Below are positions 25,121-35,045 of a stretch of 64,000 nt of DNA, piece by piece. The translations under genes and the position numbers were made by a program. The stretch's first letter is position 1; the number at the start of each line of letters is the position of its first letter. This stretch comes from Myxococcus xanthus. Lineage in GTDB: Bacteria; Myxococcota; Myxococcia; Myxococcales; Myxococcaceae. Under the pieces are notes generated by a model, which saw only the letters and a list, made by a program, of their open reading frames with translations, did not search any database and was not told the DNA's origin. The DNA lies in assembly GCF_900106535.1 (NCBI RefSeq), contig NZ_FNOH01000005.1, positions 248,001-312,000 of the forward strand, given 5' to 3'.

Positions 25121-26134
25121 TCAGGACTCCTCCGTGGCGCCGGTGACGCGGGCTTCGTGCCGCAGCCACCACACCGCGAGCGCCACCTGGGCGATGACGA
25201 AGAGCGGCAGCACGAAGAGGCCCAGGACTTCCACGTCCTGGTAGGAGTCGAAGACGATGCTGACGGCGCCGGAGGTCAGGAGCGTCATCACACTCACCGC
25301 GCCGAGCGTGAGCATGAACAGCTCGCCCTTCAGGTGCCGGTGCAGGGCGTACTCGGCCGCGAGCGAGGCCAGCACCAGGAGGAGCGCCACCACGGCGCCG
25401 GTGGGGGCTCGCGCCGGGTGCATGATGAATGGCACCGAGGCGATGAGCACCGGGGCCACCGCCATCACCGCCAGCACCCGGGGCACCCAGCGCGCCTGGA
25501 GCCAGGACACGCGCAGGTTGGCGAAGTGCTCGTAGGTGGCCCAGGTGAAGCCGTTGAGCCCGCCCAGGACCACCGCCAGCCAGTAGGTCTGGTCCAGCTC
25601 CGTATCCAGCACCTGCTCCCAGAAGAGGAGGATGCCGGTGTTGACCAGCACCAGCGTCAGCAACCCCAGAGGCGCGAAGCGCGACACCGCCACCCAGGGA
25701 AGGATGAGCACGGCCCAGCCGATGAACAGCTCATACGGGTCCGCGCCCGTCTGATACGCCTGCCCGTAGACGGCCAGCAGCGCGCCCACGAGCACCGAGG
25801 CCGCGAACAGCGACAGTTGCCCGCCCAGCGTCGCGCCTTGCTTCCAGGCGCCCACGGCCGTGCCCGTGATGGCCGCCGCGATGAGGCCCAGCTTCGCGAA
25901 GCGGTGCATGTCCGCCCAGTTGTACGCGAAGAAGTAGATGACCCCCGCGAGCACCAGCAGCGCGCCCAGGCCCATCAGCGTGGTGGAGAGGAAGCGCCGC
26001 CAGTCCTGCCGCGGCGGGGTGGCCACGGACAGGTGCAGCGCGCGTTCCAGGGTGGTCGGCATCAGGATGCCAGCGTCCGCGAGTGCCCGGAGTCGCTCCG
26101 GCGTCGCGTCAAGGTCGAGCAAGGGTTTCAACAC
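25121..26134 (-). CDS. DUF2157 multi-spanning membrane protein
   Basis: 337 residues, GTG start. A soluble N-terminal region of about 50 residues (ATPERLRALADAGIL) typical of DUF2157 precedes about ten membrane helices. Helix 2 contains GVIYFFAYNWADMHRFAK, the characteristic F-x-A-x-N-W motif of this family. First gene of the operon with DUF4401 and GDYXXLXY; divergent from the pilin-like gene. Biochemical role unknown. Confidence 0.85.
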   Translation of the reverse strand: MLKPLLDLDATPERLRALADAGILMPTTLERALHLSVATPPRQDWRRFLSTTLMGLGALLVLAGVIYFFAYNWADMHRFAKLGLIAAAITGTAVGAWKQGATLGGQLSLFAASVLVGALLAVYGQAYQTGADPYELFIGWAVLILPWVAVSRFAPLGLLTLVLVNTGILLFWEQVLDTELDQTYWLAVVLGGLNGFTWATYEHFANLRVSWLQARWVPRVLAVMAVAPVLIASVPFIMHPARAPTGAVVALLLVLASLAAEYALHRHLKGELFMLTLGAVSVMTLLTSGAVSIVFDSYQDVEVLGLFVLPLFVIAQVALAVWWLRHEARVTGATEES

Positions 26135-26270
26135 GGGCGCAGTCTAGCTGTCCGGCCGGGGAGCGCGTCCATCGGCATGCCTGCCGCCCCTGGCCGGAGA
26201 GCGGCCCCAGGGGCATGGTAGGTTGCCGGCCCTCGTGCGCGGCTCGCACATGTGCCAAGGGGCCCTGTCC

Positions 26271-26963
26271 ATGGCGGCGAACCTGGAGTGCCCGAAGTGC
26301 GGCAGCGAGCTCGACGTGACGGGGCGGGGCCCGGGCGCCATCATTCGCTGTGCCTGCGGGAACCTGTCAGCCGTCCCGAAGCGCTCCTATTGGGCGAGCC
26401 CGCGCGGCGTGGCGCTGGCCCTGGGGGTGTTCTTGCTCTGCCCCTGTGTGGGCATCCTGGCCGCCATCGCCATCCCCAACTACAACAAGCTTCCGGTGCG
26501 CTCCAAGCAGCAGGAGTGCAAGGCGAACCTCCGTGGCCTCTACGCCGCCCAACGCAACCACAACGCCGAGCACGGCACCTTCGAGCCGCGCATCGTGAAT
26601 GCGGGCTTCATCCCGGAGCGAGGCAACCGCTACGCGTACTTCACGGGCACGGGGCCGCTGGTGACGCGCGACGCGGAAGGGGATGCGGTTCCGGCGGACG
26701 CCGGTGGTATTGGCGTGGACCGCTCTCGGGACGCGAGCCGCCGAGCCATTACCCTGGCGGACCTTCCTGCTTGGGTGTCCCGGCAGGTGGGCGTCTTTGG
26801 CACGTGCCCGGACTGCTACGTCACCATGGGCTGCGCGGGGAACATCGACATCGATGACACAGTGGACGTCTGGCTCATCTCCACGAAGCCGCTCAAGGAT
26901 GAGTACGGCGAGGCCGTTCCTCCTGGCACCCCGACGAATGTCGTGAACGACGTCGACGGTTGA
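26271..26963 (+). CDS. Pilin-like protein with N-terminal zinc ribbon
   Basis: 230 residues from ATG 26271 (AAGGGG about 10 bases upstream; TTG or ATG starts further up are possible). Residues 7-30 form a zinc ribbon (CPKCG...CACG). One membrane helix follows at about 50-72, ending in AIAIPNYNK, the hallmark of type IV pilin-type helices. An outside domain has CKANLRGLYAAQRNHNAEHGTF (split at 20) and late cysteines (TCPDCYVTMGC). Zinc ribbon plus pilin-like helix suggests a myxobacterial pseudopilin variant without a normal prepilin leader. A truncated copy of its C-terminal half lies at 28592. Confidence 0.75.
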   Translation: MAANLECPKCGSELDVTGRGPGAIIRCACGNLSAVPKRSYWASPRGVALALGVFLLCPCVGILAAIAIPNYNKLPVRSKQQECKANLRGLYAAQRNHNAEHGTFEPRIVNAGFIPERGNRYAYFTGTGPLVTRDAEGDAVPADAGGIGVDRSRDASRRAITLADLPAWVSRQVGVFGTCPDCYVTMGCAGNIDIDDTVDVWLISTKPLKDEYGEAVPPGTPTNVVNDVDG

Positions 26964-27127
26964 CGGGCCCGGTCCGCCGGGAGCCGTCGCTTCGCCCGGC
27001 GAAATCGCCATGGGCGGACGACCCGGAAATCCCGCGCTTTTCGTATCTGACTTTGAGAGCGACCGACGGATGGACGGGCCTGAATCCCGTTCCACCTCGC
27101 CCGCCAATCCACAGAAAGGTTTCAACC

Positions 27128-28288
27128 GTGCGCTCAATGATGAAGCGTCTCTCCCTGGGTGTATGCATTTCCACGTCGATGGCGTTGCTGGGGTGCGGCG
27201 GCGAGATGATGGACGCCGACGCCATGGCGGACATGGCGCTGCCCGAGGAGGCCGTGGGCACCACCGCGTCCGCGGTGGAGACGGCCAGTGACTTCCGCTT
27301 TCGCACCGCCAACCGCTACGCGGGCATTCACGGCTACGCGGCGGGCTACGGCAACTTTCATGAAGCCAACTACGGCGCGGGCGTGGTGCGTGGCACCATC
27401 CTGCTCAAGCCGGGCACCGTGGCGCACTACCTCGCAGTGCCCCGCTCCTCGCTGGGCAACACTGCGCTGAGCAACATCCCGGAGTTGTTCCGCCGCGCGC
27501 AGGACTACGGCAACGCGCACGGGTTGGGCATCGCGCTGCCCTCGTTCGAGCAGGGCCTCAACGGCTCCGTCGTGGAGTACGGCGTCCACTTCCTCCACCC
27601 CAGCGTCGTCGAGTTCCGCGACGTCCCGGGCTGGGCCATTGGCTACCCGGACGTGACGGACGCCGGGGCCATGATGCGCGCCGCCAGCGACTACGCCTCC
27701 TCGAACGGCTTCGCCGGGGGCCTGCCCACCTTCCACTCCGCCATCTACAGCGGCACGAGGGTGTATGGCATGCACCTCATCCGTCCGGGCTACGCCGATT
27801 CGCGGGACGTGCTCGCGGACGTGCTGGCGATGCAGGACCGCTTCAGTTCCGACACCGCCACCGTCACGGGCGACAACTGGGCCCGGACGCTGCGGCGCCA
27901 CGAGGCAGCGCAGGACTCCATCCAGACCTGCACCCACCTGACCACCCTGGAGAAGTCCGCGCTGCGCAGTGCCTACCGCAAGGCCATCCGCCACACGGGC
28001 ACGAACGAGGCCGGCATCAACGCGCGGGCGGAATTGGGGGGAGACGATGTCTGGATCAACTTCGGCGTGCTCTTCCCTCAGGGGGACACGGAGATTGCCC
28101 AGACGCTCATCCACGAGATGATGCACATCGCCGGCTACTCGCACCCGGACCGCCGCAACGGCATCGACACCCCGTATGACGGTGGCCCGTACTACAACTC
28201 CGCGCCGCTGCGCGCCGAGCTGTGCATCGCGGGCTTCCAGAGCATCCACTCGACGCGTGAGTCCAGCCGCGAGCCGCAGACGCGCTGA
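27128..28288 (+). CDS. Lipoprotein with metzincin-type zinc protease motif
   Basis: 386 residues. The GTG at 27128 is preferred because AAAGG lies 8 bases upstream; ATGs at 27137 and 27140 also fit. Lipobox Leu-Leu-Gly-Cys with Cys23. Residues about 60-240 contain two similar halves (GIHGYAAGYGNFHEANYG... and YPDVTDAGAMMRAASDYA..., both with RxxxPGxAxxRDV-type strands). A C-terminal domain carries HEMMHIAGYSH (His329, Glu330, His333, Gly336, His339), an exact HExxHxxGxxH metzincin zinc site. It is probably an outer-membrane protease or peptidase; substrate unknown. Stands alone. Confidence 0.8.
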   Translation: MRSMMKRLSLGVCISTSMALLGCGGEMMDADAMADMALPEEAVGTTASAVETASDFRFRTANRYAGIHGYAAGYGNFHEANYGAGVVRGTILLKPGTVAHYLAVPRSSLGNTALSNIPELFRRAQDYGNAHGLGIALPSFEQGLNGSVVEYGVHFLHPSVVEFRDVPGWAIGYPDVTDAGAMMRAASDYASSNGFAGGLPTFHSAIYSGTRVYGMHLIRPGYADSRDVLADVLAMQDRFSSDTATVTGDNWARTLRRHEAAQDSIQTCTHLTTLEKSALRSAYRKAIRHTGTNEAGINARAELGGDDVWINFGVLFPQGDTEIAQTLIHEMMHIAGYSHPDRRNGIDTPYDGGPYYNSAPLRAELCIAGFQSIHSTRESSREPQTR

Positions 28289-28591
28289 GCGGAGACAGGC
28301 TCGGCCGTGGGAGGGCCGAATTCGGGCGTGAACAGGGGCTCCGCGCAGTCCAGGCGGAGCCATCCTCCCAGGCGAGCATCCGCAGGTCAGCGAAGGCATC
28401 CCGCGCGGTGAGGGGACCGCGCCTGCGCTGTTCGCATCGGATGGGGAGCAAGGGACACTCCCTGCTATTGATGAGGCGGTTGCGAGGGATGGCTCATTGG
28501 CGAGATGGGGGGGGGATAGGGTGTCGCGCTGTCCGTTCATTGGGGGGCGGACATTCACTGGGGGATTCTTCGTCAGTGGTACATCGCCCAG

Positions 28592-29002
28592 ATGGTTCAC
28601 TACGCCGAGCACGACGCCTATGAGCCTGTCTTCGCGAAGTTGAACCATGAAATTCCGCGGGGCAATCACTTCGCCTTCCTGGCGGGTGTCGAGCCGGCGG
28701 ATGCGCGTGACACGGCTGGGGCCGCCGCGGTGGAGGACGCCGTCGCCGTGGGCGTGGACGTGGCGACGAACCCGGCCTTGAAGGCCATCCAGTTCGGCGA
28801 ACTGCCGGTGCTCGTGGCCAAGCAGGTCGGCCTTTCGGGGGAGTGCCCTGACTGTGCCATCACGGCCGCCTGTGTCGCCAATCTCGACCGGGATGGCGAC
28901 CTGGACGTGTGGCTCATCTCCTCGAAGGAACTCACCGGGCTGGATGGACAGCCTGTGAATCCTGGTGAGCCCCTCCACTTCATGAACGACCTGAAGGACT
29001 GA
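28592..29002 (+). pseudogene. Truncated paralog of the pilin-like protein
   Basis: 136 residues from ATG 28592, closely matching the C-terminal half of the product at 26271: GNHFAFLAG against GNRYAYFTG, GECPDCAITAACVANLD against GTCPDCYVTMGCAGNID, then VWLIS and the ND end. Similarity continues upstream of the ATG (LRQWYIAQ against LRGLYAAQ) until a TAG at 28517. The zinc ribbon, membrane helix and pilin motif are missing. A decayed tandem duplicate is most likely, with the metzincin gene now between the copies; a soluble functional fragment cannot be excluded. Confidence 0.7.
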
Positions 29003-29059
29003 CGCGCACGCTTTCGTGAGCGGTCATGCGCGGACGGGCGGTCGCATGCGTCGTCTCCC

Positions 29060-30409
<1,350 letters not shown>

Positions 30410-30582
30410 GTCGCCTGGGTCCGCCACGGCGGGCAGGCTACCACCCCACCCAGGCGGGGGAGGGGGTGACAACTGTTGTTGCCACCTGACAACCGCGGTT
30501 ACCAGGCCCGTCGGAGCGCCTCTCCGGGCGTCCTCCTCTGGAGCGCGCGCCTCGCCTCGGCTCCGGAGGTGCTGGAGCGCCC

Positions 30583-30598
30583 TGGCACACCCACTGCA
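30583..30598 (+). promoter_or_regulatory. Candidate sigma-54 promoter
   Basis: TGGCACA, four bases, then CTGCA: GG (-24) and GC (-12) are spaced exactly as in the TGGCACG-N4-TTGCA consensus, with one mismatch in the -12 element. It is 173 bases from the divergent start of an FHA/sigma-54 activator. Transcription would begin near 30610. Confidence 0.55.
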
Positions 30599-30636
30599 AT
30601 GGCCTGGATCCACTTCGAGAACGACACCACCGAGCC

Positions 30637-30686
30637 GCCCACCCGCGATGTCTTGCCTTGAATGGCAAGGCACTCTGCGGGTGGGC
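30637..30686 (+). terminator. Strong hairpin followed by T-rich run, end of a possible small RNA
   Basis: Outer arms GCCCACCCGC (30637-30646) and GCGGGTGGGC (30677-30686) pair perfectly; inner arms CTTGCC (30652-30657) and GGCAAG (30664-30669) extend the stem. TTGTTTGTCTTT follows, so the direction is plus. With the promoter at 30583 it would delimit a transcript of roughly 85 bases, or act as an attenuator before the gene at 30873. Confidence 0.6.
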
Positions 30687-30799
30687 TTGTTTGTCTTTGA
30701 TTTGTACTCGCTCCCCTCGGAAGCGCGCGAAAAGTAAATGAAAACACCGCACGAAACACCGCGCGTATCCGACAGAGAATGTTCATGTAGTCAGCGCGC

Positions 30800-30830
30800 G
30801 GGGCTTTTGGCTGAAACAGCCACTTGCCCC
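30800..30830. promoter_or_regulatory. Symmetric hairpin in the leader of the HrpF-like gene
   Basis: GGGGC (30800-30804), TTT, TGGCTG, loop AAA, CAGCCA, CTT, GCCCC (30826-30830): a 5-bp and a 6-bp stem separated by a 3/3 internal loop. It lies 42 bases before the ATG at 30873. Could be an RNA element or operator. Confidence 0.4.
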
Positions 30831-30872
30831 CAATCCAAACCATCGTAGCAATCGCTATCAGGAGTCACGACC

Positions 30873-31838
30873 ATGAGCCTGTCCATCGCGAAGTCCATTC
30901 TGTGCAACGGCTTCTCCGGCAACACCCGTGGCTGCGGCCCCACGGACCGCTACCAGGCGGCTTATCAGTCGATGGACCCGTCCAAGGCGGCGCAGACGGT
31001 GCTCAAGCACTTCGACGCCATCGAGGGCGTGGGCATGAACGCCAGCGGCAAGGGTGCGGGGGACAACAACATCGGGACGTCGGAGCTCAAGCGCGTGGCG
31101 GACCCGAACAGCGGCTTCCCGCCCGATGTCCGCGCCGCCGCGAAGTGGATGCTCGACCACCCCATCGCCCTGCGCTCGCTGGACCAGGGCGCCAGCAAGG
31201 CCCATGGCGGCAACAATGAGGTGCACCTGAGCAAGGCGGACCTCCAGGCGCGCGCGGGCAATGCGTCGGACTCCGGGGCTCCGCACCGGCCTGGCTTCCC
31301 GCAGCGTCCGCCGCTGTTCGGCTCCGGGTTCGGAGGGGGCTTCGGCGGCGGCTGCGGCGGCGGACTCGGTGGCCCGGGCGGCCTGCCCAACCCCCACCGT
31401 CCCAACTTGCCGCCGCGGCTGGACCTGTGCGGCCCGCAGTCCCGCCCGCCGTTCGGCGCTGGCCGCCACGAGCCCATGGACGTCTACAAGGCGGCTCAGA
31501 CGCTCAAGGACCACTTCCACTTCGCCGAGGGCGTGGGCATGAACGCCAGCGGCAAGGGCGCCGGGGACAACAACATCGGCATGTCGGAGCTCAAGCGCGT
31601 GGCGGACCCGCGCAGCGGCGCGCCGAAGGAGCTCCGTGAGGCGGCGCAGTTCTTGATCAACCATCCCACGGCGTTGCGCTCGGTGGACCAGGGCGCGAGC
31701 AAGTCCAAGTCCAGCAAGGAGGTCCACATCAGCCTCCAGGATTTGGAGTCCTTCACGGCGAAGGCGCCCCGCCGCGAGACGCAGTCCAACCGTCTGGACC
31801 TGGCGCAGTTCATGGGTCGGGCGAGCGTCTGGGGCTGA
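30873..31838 (+). CDS. Protein with two HrpF/HrpK-like repeats around a Gly/Pro-rich linker
   Basis: 321 residues, no signal peptide or membrane helix. Two homologous blocks of about 85 residues (about 38-128 and 207-295) share EGVGMNASGKGAGDNNIG, SELKRVADP, a helix ending in HP-x-A-L-R-S, DQGASK and a second short EVH-x-S-x-x-D-L loop. The pattern (FD, GAGDNNIG, VAD, RAAAKWMLDHP, SLD, then HLSKADL) resembles the EF-hand-like repeats of plant-pathogen type III translocon/effector proteins HrpF, NopX and HrpK. Between them is a Gly/Pro/Phe-rich linker of about 75 residues. A Sec-independent substrate of the type III locus 14 kb away is a reasonable hypothesis. AGGAG precedes the ATG. Confidence 0.75.
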   Translation: MSLSIAKSILCNGFSGNTRGCGPTDRYQAAYQSMDPSKAAQTVLKHFDAIEGVGMNASGKGAGDNNIGTSELKRVADPNSGFPPDVRAAAKWMLDHPIALRSLDQGASKAHGGNNEVHLSKADLQARAGNASDSGAPHRPGFPQRPPLFGSGFGGGFGGGCGGGLGGPGGLPNPHRPNLPPRLDLCGPQSRPPFGAGRHEPMDVYKAAQTLKDHFHFAEGVGMNASGKGAGDNNIGMSELKRVADPRSGAPKELREAAQFLINHPTALRSVDQGASKSKSSKEVHISLQDLESFTAKAPRRETQSNRLDLAQFMGRASVWG

Positions 31839-31936
31839 GCCCGCCCGCTGTCCCGGCGGCCCACCCGTCATGGGCTGCCGCGCTGTGCTGGAGGTGACTG
31901 GGAGTCGGGCCCTGGGGGGAGCCTGGCTGGCCACAT

Positions 31937-31977
31937 CCTGACACTGGCGCCTCCGGGGGGGAGGGCCCAGTGTCAGG
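31937..31977. promoter_or_regulatory. 11-bp perfect inverted repeat abutting the thioredoxin start codon
   Basis: CCTGACACTGG (31937-31947) and CCAGTGTCAGG (31967-31977) flank 19 bases that themselves contain CCTCC and GGAGG. The right arm ends 2 bases before ATG 31980. In RNA it would fold the Shine-Dalgarno-like GGAGG and the initiation region; in DNA it could be an operator. Confidence 0.5.
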
Positions 31978-31979
31978 GC

Positions 31980-32366
31980 ATGGCAACCATCGACATCACC
32001 AAAGCCAACTTCAAGGAAATCGTCTCGAAGGAGGGAATCGTCCTCCTCGACTGGTGGGCCGAGTGGTGCGCACCGTGCCGCACCTTCTCGCCTGTGTTCG
32101 AACAGGCGAGCACGAAGAATCCGGACCTCGTCTTCGGCAAGCTCGACACCGACGCAGAGGTGGAACTCGCGGGGGCTTTCGCCATCCGCTCCATCCCCAC
32201 GCTGATGGTCTTCCGTGACGGCATCATGTTGTTCGAACAGGCGGGAGCGCTGCCGGCCAACGCGCTGGATGACCTCATCCGCCAGGTGCGCGCGCTCGAC
32301 ATGAACGAGGTGCGCAAACAACTGGTGGATCGCCAGGCACAGCAGGGCGCGCCGTCCCAGGCCTGA
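31980..32366 (+). CDS. Thioredoxin-like protein
   Basis: 128 residues, cytoplasmic. Active site WCAPC (Cys30, Cys33) instead of the usual WCGPC; LLDWWAEWCAPCRTFSPVFE at the start, then KLDTDAEVELAGAFAIRSIPTLMVF with the cis-Pro (SIPT). The C-terminal extension (EVRKQLVDRQAQQ) is polar and helical. Ala replacing Gly in the active site is known in thioredoxins and may shift the redox potential slightly. Stands alone; initiation may be controlled by the inverted repeat at 31937-31977. Confidence 0.95.
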   Translation: MATIDITKANFKEIVSKEGIVLLDWWAEWCAPCRTFSPVFEQASTKNPDLVFGKLDTDAEVELAGAFAIRSIPTLMVFRDGIMLFEQAGALPANALDDLIRQVRALDMNEVRKQLVDRQAQQGAPSQA

Positions 32367-32389
32367 GTCGGCACGCCTCTGTGCAGCGT

Positions 32390-32437
32390 GAAGACGGGCG
32401 GGGCCTCTCGGGGGGAGAGGTCTTCCGCCACGTCTTC
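32390..32437. terminator. Long bidirectional stem-loop between convergent genes
   Basis: GAAGACG (32390-32396), GGCGG (32397-32401), CCTCTC (32404-32409), loop GGGGG, GAGAGG (32415-32420), CCGCC (32425-32429), CGTCTTC (32431-32437), then GTTTC. Three matched stem blocks lie exactly in the gap between the thioredoxin and His-rich genes. Confidence 0.75.
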
Positions 32438-32440
32438 GTT

Positions 32441-32788
32441 TCAGCTCAAGACCTGCACCTTGCCGTGGTCATCGCAGTGGCCGTCGTGCGGGTGATGCAG
32501 GTGACCGTCCACGAGATAGTCCATGTGGTCCCCGTGCGGCGCGGCCGCGTGGCCACACGAGGGGCCGTGGCGGTGCGTGGCTTCATGGGCACCACAGGCA
32601 TGCTGCGGCGTGCATTGCGCGGGGTTGCGCGCGTCTTCGGCGAGCGTGCACTCGTCCGTGTGGTCCGAGTGCGGGTGGTGCAGGTGCCCGTCGTGCAGAT
32701 AGTCCACGTGGTCCTGGTGCTGGATGGCGGGGTGGCCACAGCCCTTGGCATGGACGTGGTCATGGCGCTCGTGCGTCTTGTGATTCAT
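32441..32788 (-). CDS. Histidine-rich metal-binding protein with duplicated motif
   Basis: 115 residues from ATG 32788 (a start at 32824 adds 12 unremarkable residues). Two copies of one motif, at about residues 16-40 (CGHPAIQHQDHVDYLHDGHL) and 77-102 (CGHAAAPHGDHMDYLVDGHL), each followed by HHPH; the spacer holds three more cysteines. About one residue in five is His. Single-motif relatives are widespread small proteins often tied to zinc homeostasis. Zinc, nickel or copper buffering is likely. No signal peptide. Confidence 0.8.
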   Translation of the reverse strand: MNHKTHERHDHVHAKGCGHPAIQHQDHVDYLHDGHLHHPHSDHTDECTLAEDARNPAQCTPQHACGAHEATHRHGPSCGHAAAPHGDHMDYLVDGHLHHPHDGHCDDHGKVQVLS

Positions 32789-32939
32789 GGCAGCCTCCCT
32801 GGCGGCGGTGTCCCTGGATGACACAGCGGGACGGTCGCCATCCCGGAAGGCCAGGACAAGCGCCGCCAGGACGAGCTCCGACTGCCGGACCAGGCCGTGT
32901 CACCTGTCCGCCGTCAGGCGCCTGCCTGCCGTGCGGCCG

Positions 32940-33830
32940 CTAGTGCTCCTGGGGCGCGGCGAGGAACGCCTTCAGTTCGGGGAGCACGCGCTCCGGACGT
33001 TCCTGGTGGGGGCTGTGGCCCGCGTCCAGGCGCAGGAGCCGAGCCTGGGGAAGGCGCCGTGCCGCCTGCTCGGCGATGGAGACGGGCAGGGTGTCCTCGT
33101 GCTCTCCCCAGACGAGCAGCACCGGCGCCGTTATGGCGTCGAGCTTTTCCGCGCGATGAAAGACAGGCCCGGCCACGGGCACGAGCCGGTTGAAAGCCCG
33201 CGCGGCGTCGGGGCTGGCGCCCGGGCGGGTGTGAAGTTCGTACTCCAGGGCGCCCAGCCGCTCACCCAGCGGCGTCGGGGGTGGCGGCATCAGCTGGGCC
33301 CAGGCCCATGGCCCCAGCGAGCGCGCCAGCCGTTCGGGACCGGCGCGGAAGAAGAGGCGGGCTTTTCGCGCCATCTCCGGGCCCAGGCCCATGGCATCCA
33401 CCAGGGCCAGCCGTTCCACCGGTACCCGGCCGCGCAGCGCGAGCTCCAGCGCCACGAGCCCGCCCAGCGAGTGACCCACCACGGCCACCGGGCCCGGGGC
33501 GAGCTGGGACAGCAGCGCCTCGATGGGGGCGGTGAAGAAGGCCGCCGCGTCCTCGCCAGTGGCCAGCGGGCCTTCGGGGGTGGACGACATGCCAAAGCCC
33601 GGCAGGTCCACCGCCAGCACGCGGTGGCTCCGGGCGAGGACCGTCAGGTAGGTGAACCACTGGGAGGCCGCGCCGCCTCGCCCGTGGAGCAGCACCACCG
33701 TGGGGCCGGCGCCCGCCTCCAGGACCCGGAGGGCCCCGCCGCCCGGCAACCAGTGAACCGTCGCGACCACCGCCGGGGCCAGCTGGGCCAGCAACGCGGC
33801 TTCCACCGGCCCCACCGAGGGAGCCTTCAT
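32940..33830 (-). CDS. Alpha/beta-hydrolase fold enzyme
   Basis: 296 residues from ATG 33830; the frame stays open upstream as antisense of the MoxR operon and is not coding. Oxyanion-region VVLLHGRGGAASQW, nucleophile elbow VVGHSLGGLVALELAL, strand-7 acid region LLVWGEHEDTLPVS and catalytic His in LDAGHSPHQERPE. The cap domain is about 75 residues. Similar to esterase/haloperoxidase-type hydrolases; substrate not predictable. No signal peptide. Divergent from the moxR-bat operon. Confidence 0.9.
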   Translation of the reverse strand: MKAPSVGPVEAALLAQLAPAVVATVHWLPGGGALRVLEAGAGPTVVLLHGRGGAASQWFTYLTVLARSHRVLAVDLPGFGMSSTPEGPLATGEDAAAFFTAPIEALLSQLAPGPVAVVGHSLGGLVALELALRGRVPVERLALVDAMGLGPEMARKARLFFRAGPERLARSLGPWAWAQLMPPPPTPLGERLGALEYELHTRPGASPDAARAFNRLVPVAGPVFHRAEKLDAITAPVLLVWGEHEDTLPVSIAEQAARRLPQARLLRLDAGHSPHQERPERVLPELKAFLAAPQEH

Positions 33831-34025
33831 GCCGCCTTCCTCGACATCGGCGTCCGCCGGGAGTGGAACAGGGGTTGGCGTGGCGGCTGTGAGTGGTACA
33901 TGGGGAGGACACTCCAGGAGGGGCGGACGGGCGGGCAACATACTGGAATGCGCGGCCCTCAGCGGTGTTGAGCCGGATACCCTGTAAACCCTAGGCTGCC
34001 CGCCGCCAGTCCGACACGAGGCGAC

Positions 34026-35015
<990 letters not shown>

Positions 35016-35045
35016 CCCTTCTTCCTCGAGCCCGCCAGGCGCCCC

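Larger units (their letters stand above)
30410..30872 (+). other. Long divergent intergenic region with promoter and hairpin elements
   Basis: 463 bases between the FHA activator and the HrpF-like gene. Contains a good sigma-54-type promoter reading right (30583), a strong hairpin (30637-30686) ended by a T-rich run, a direct repeat AAACACCGC (30742-30750, 30754-30762) in an A-rich patch, and a second hairpin at 30800-30830. A 20-codon frame (ATG 30599 to TGA 30661) has coding-like third positions but overlaps the promoter. Confidence 0.5.

Noticed and set aside
28289..28516. Frameshifted remains of the missing zinc ribbon and pilin helix of the truncated paralog
   Set aside because: No frame upstream of the TAG at 28517 shows the ribbon cysteines or the pilin-like helix.
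30583..30690. Identity with the known Myxococcus Pxr small RNA
   Set aside because: The layout (sigma-54 promoter, hairpin) is similar, but the sequence lacks the remembered features of Pxr and the gene neighbourhood differs; kept only as an independent candidate.
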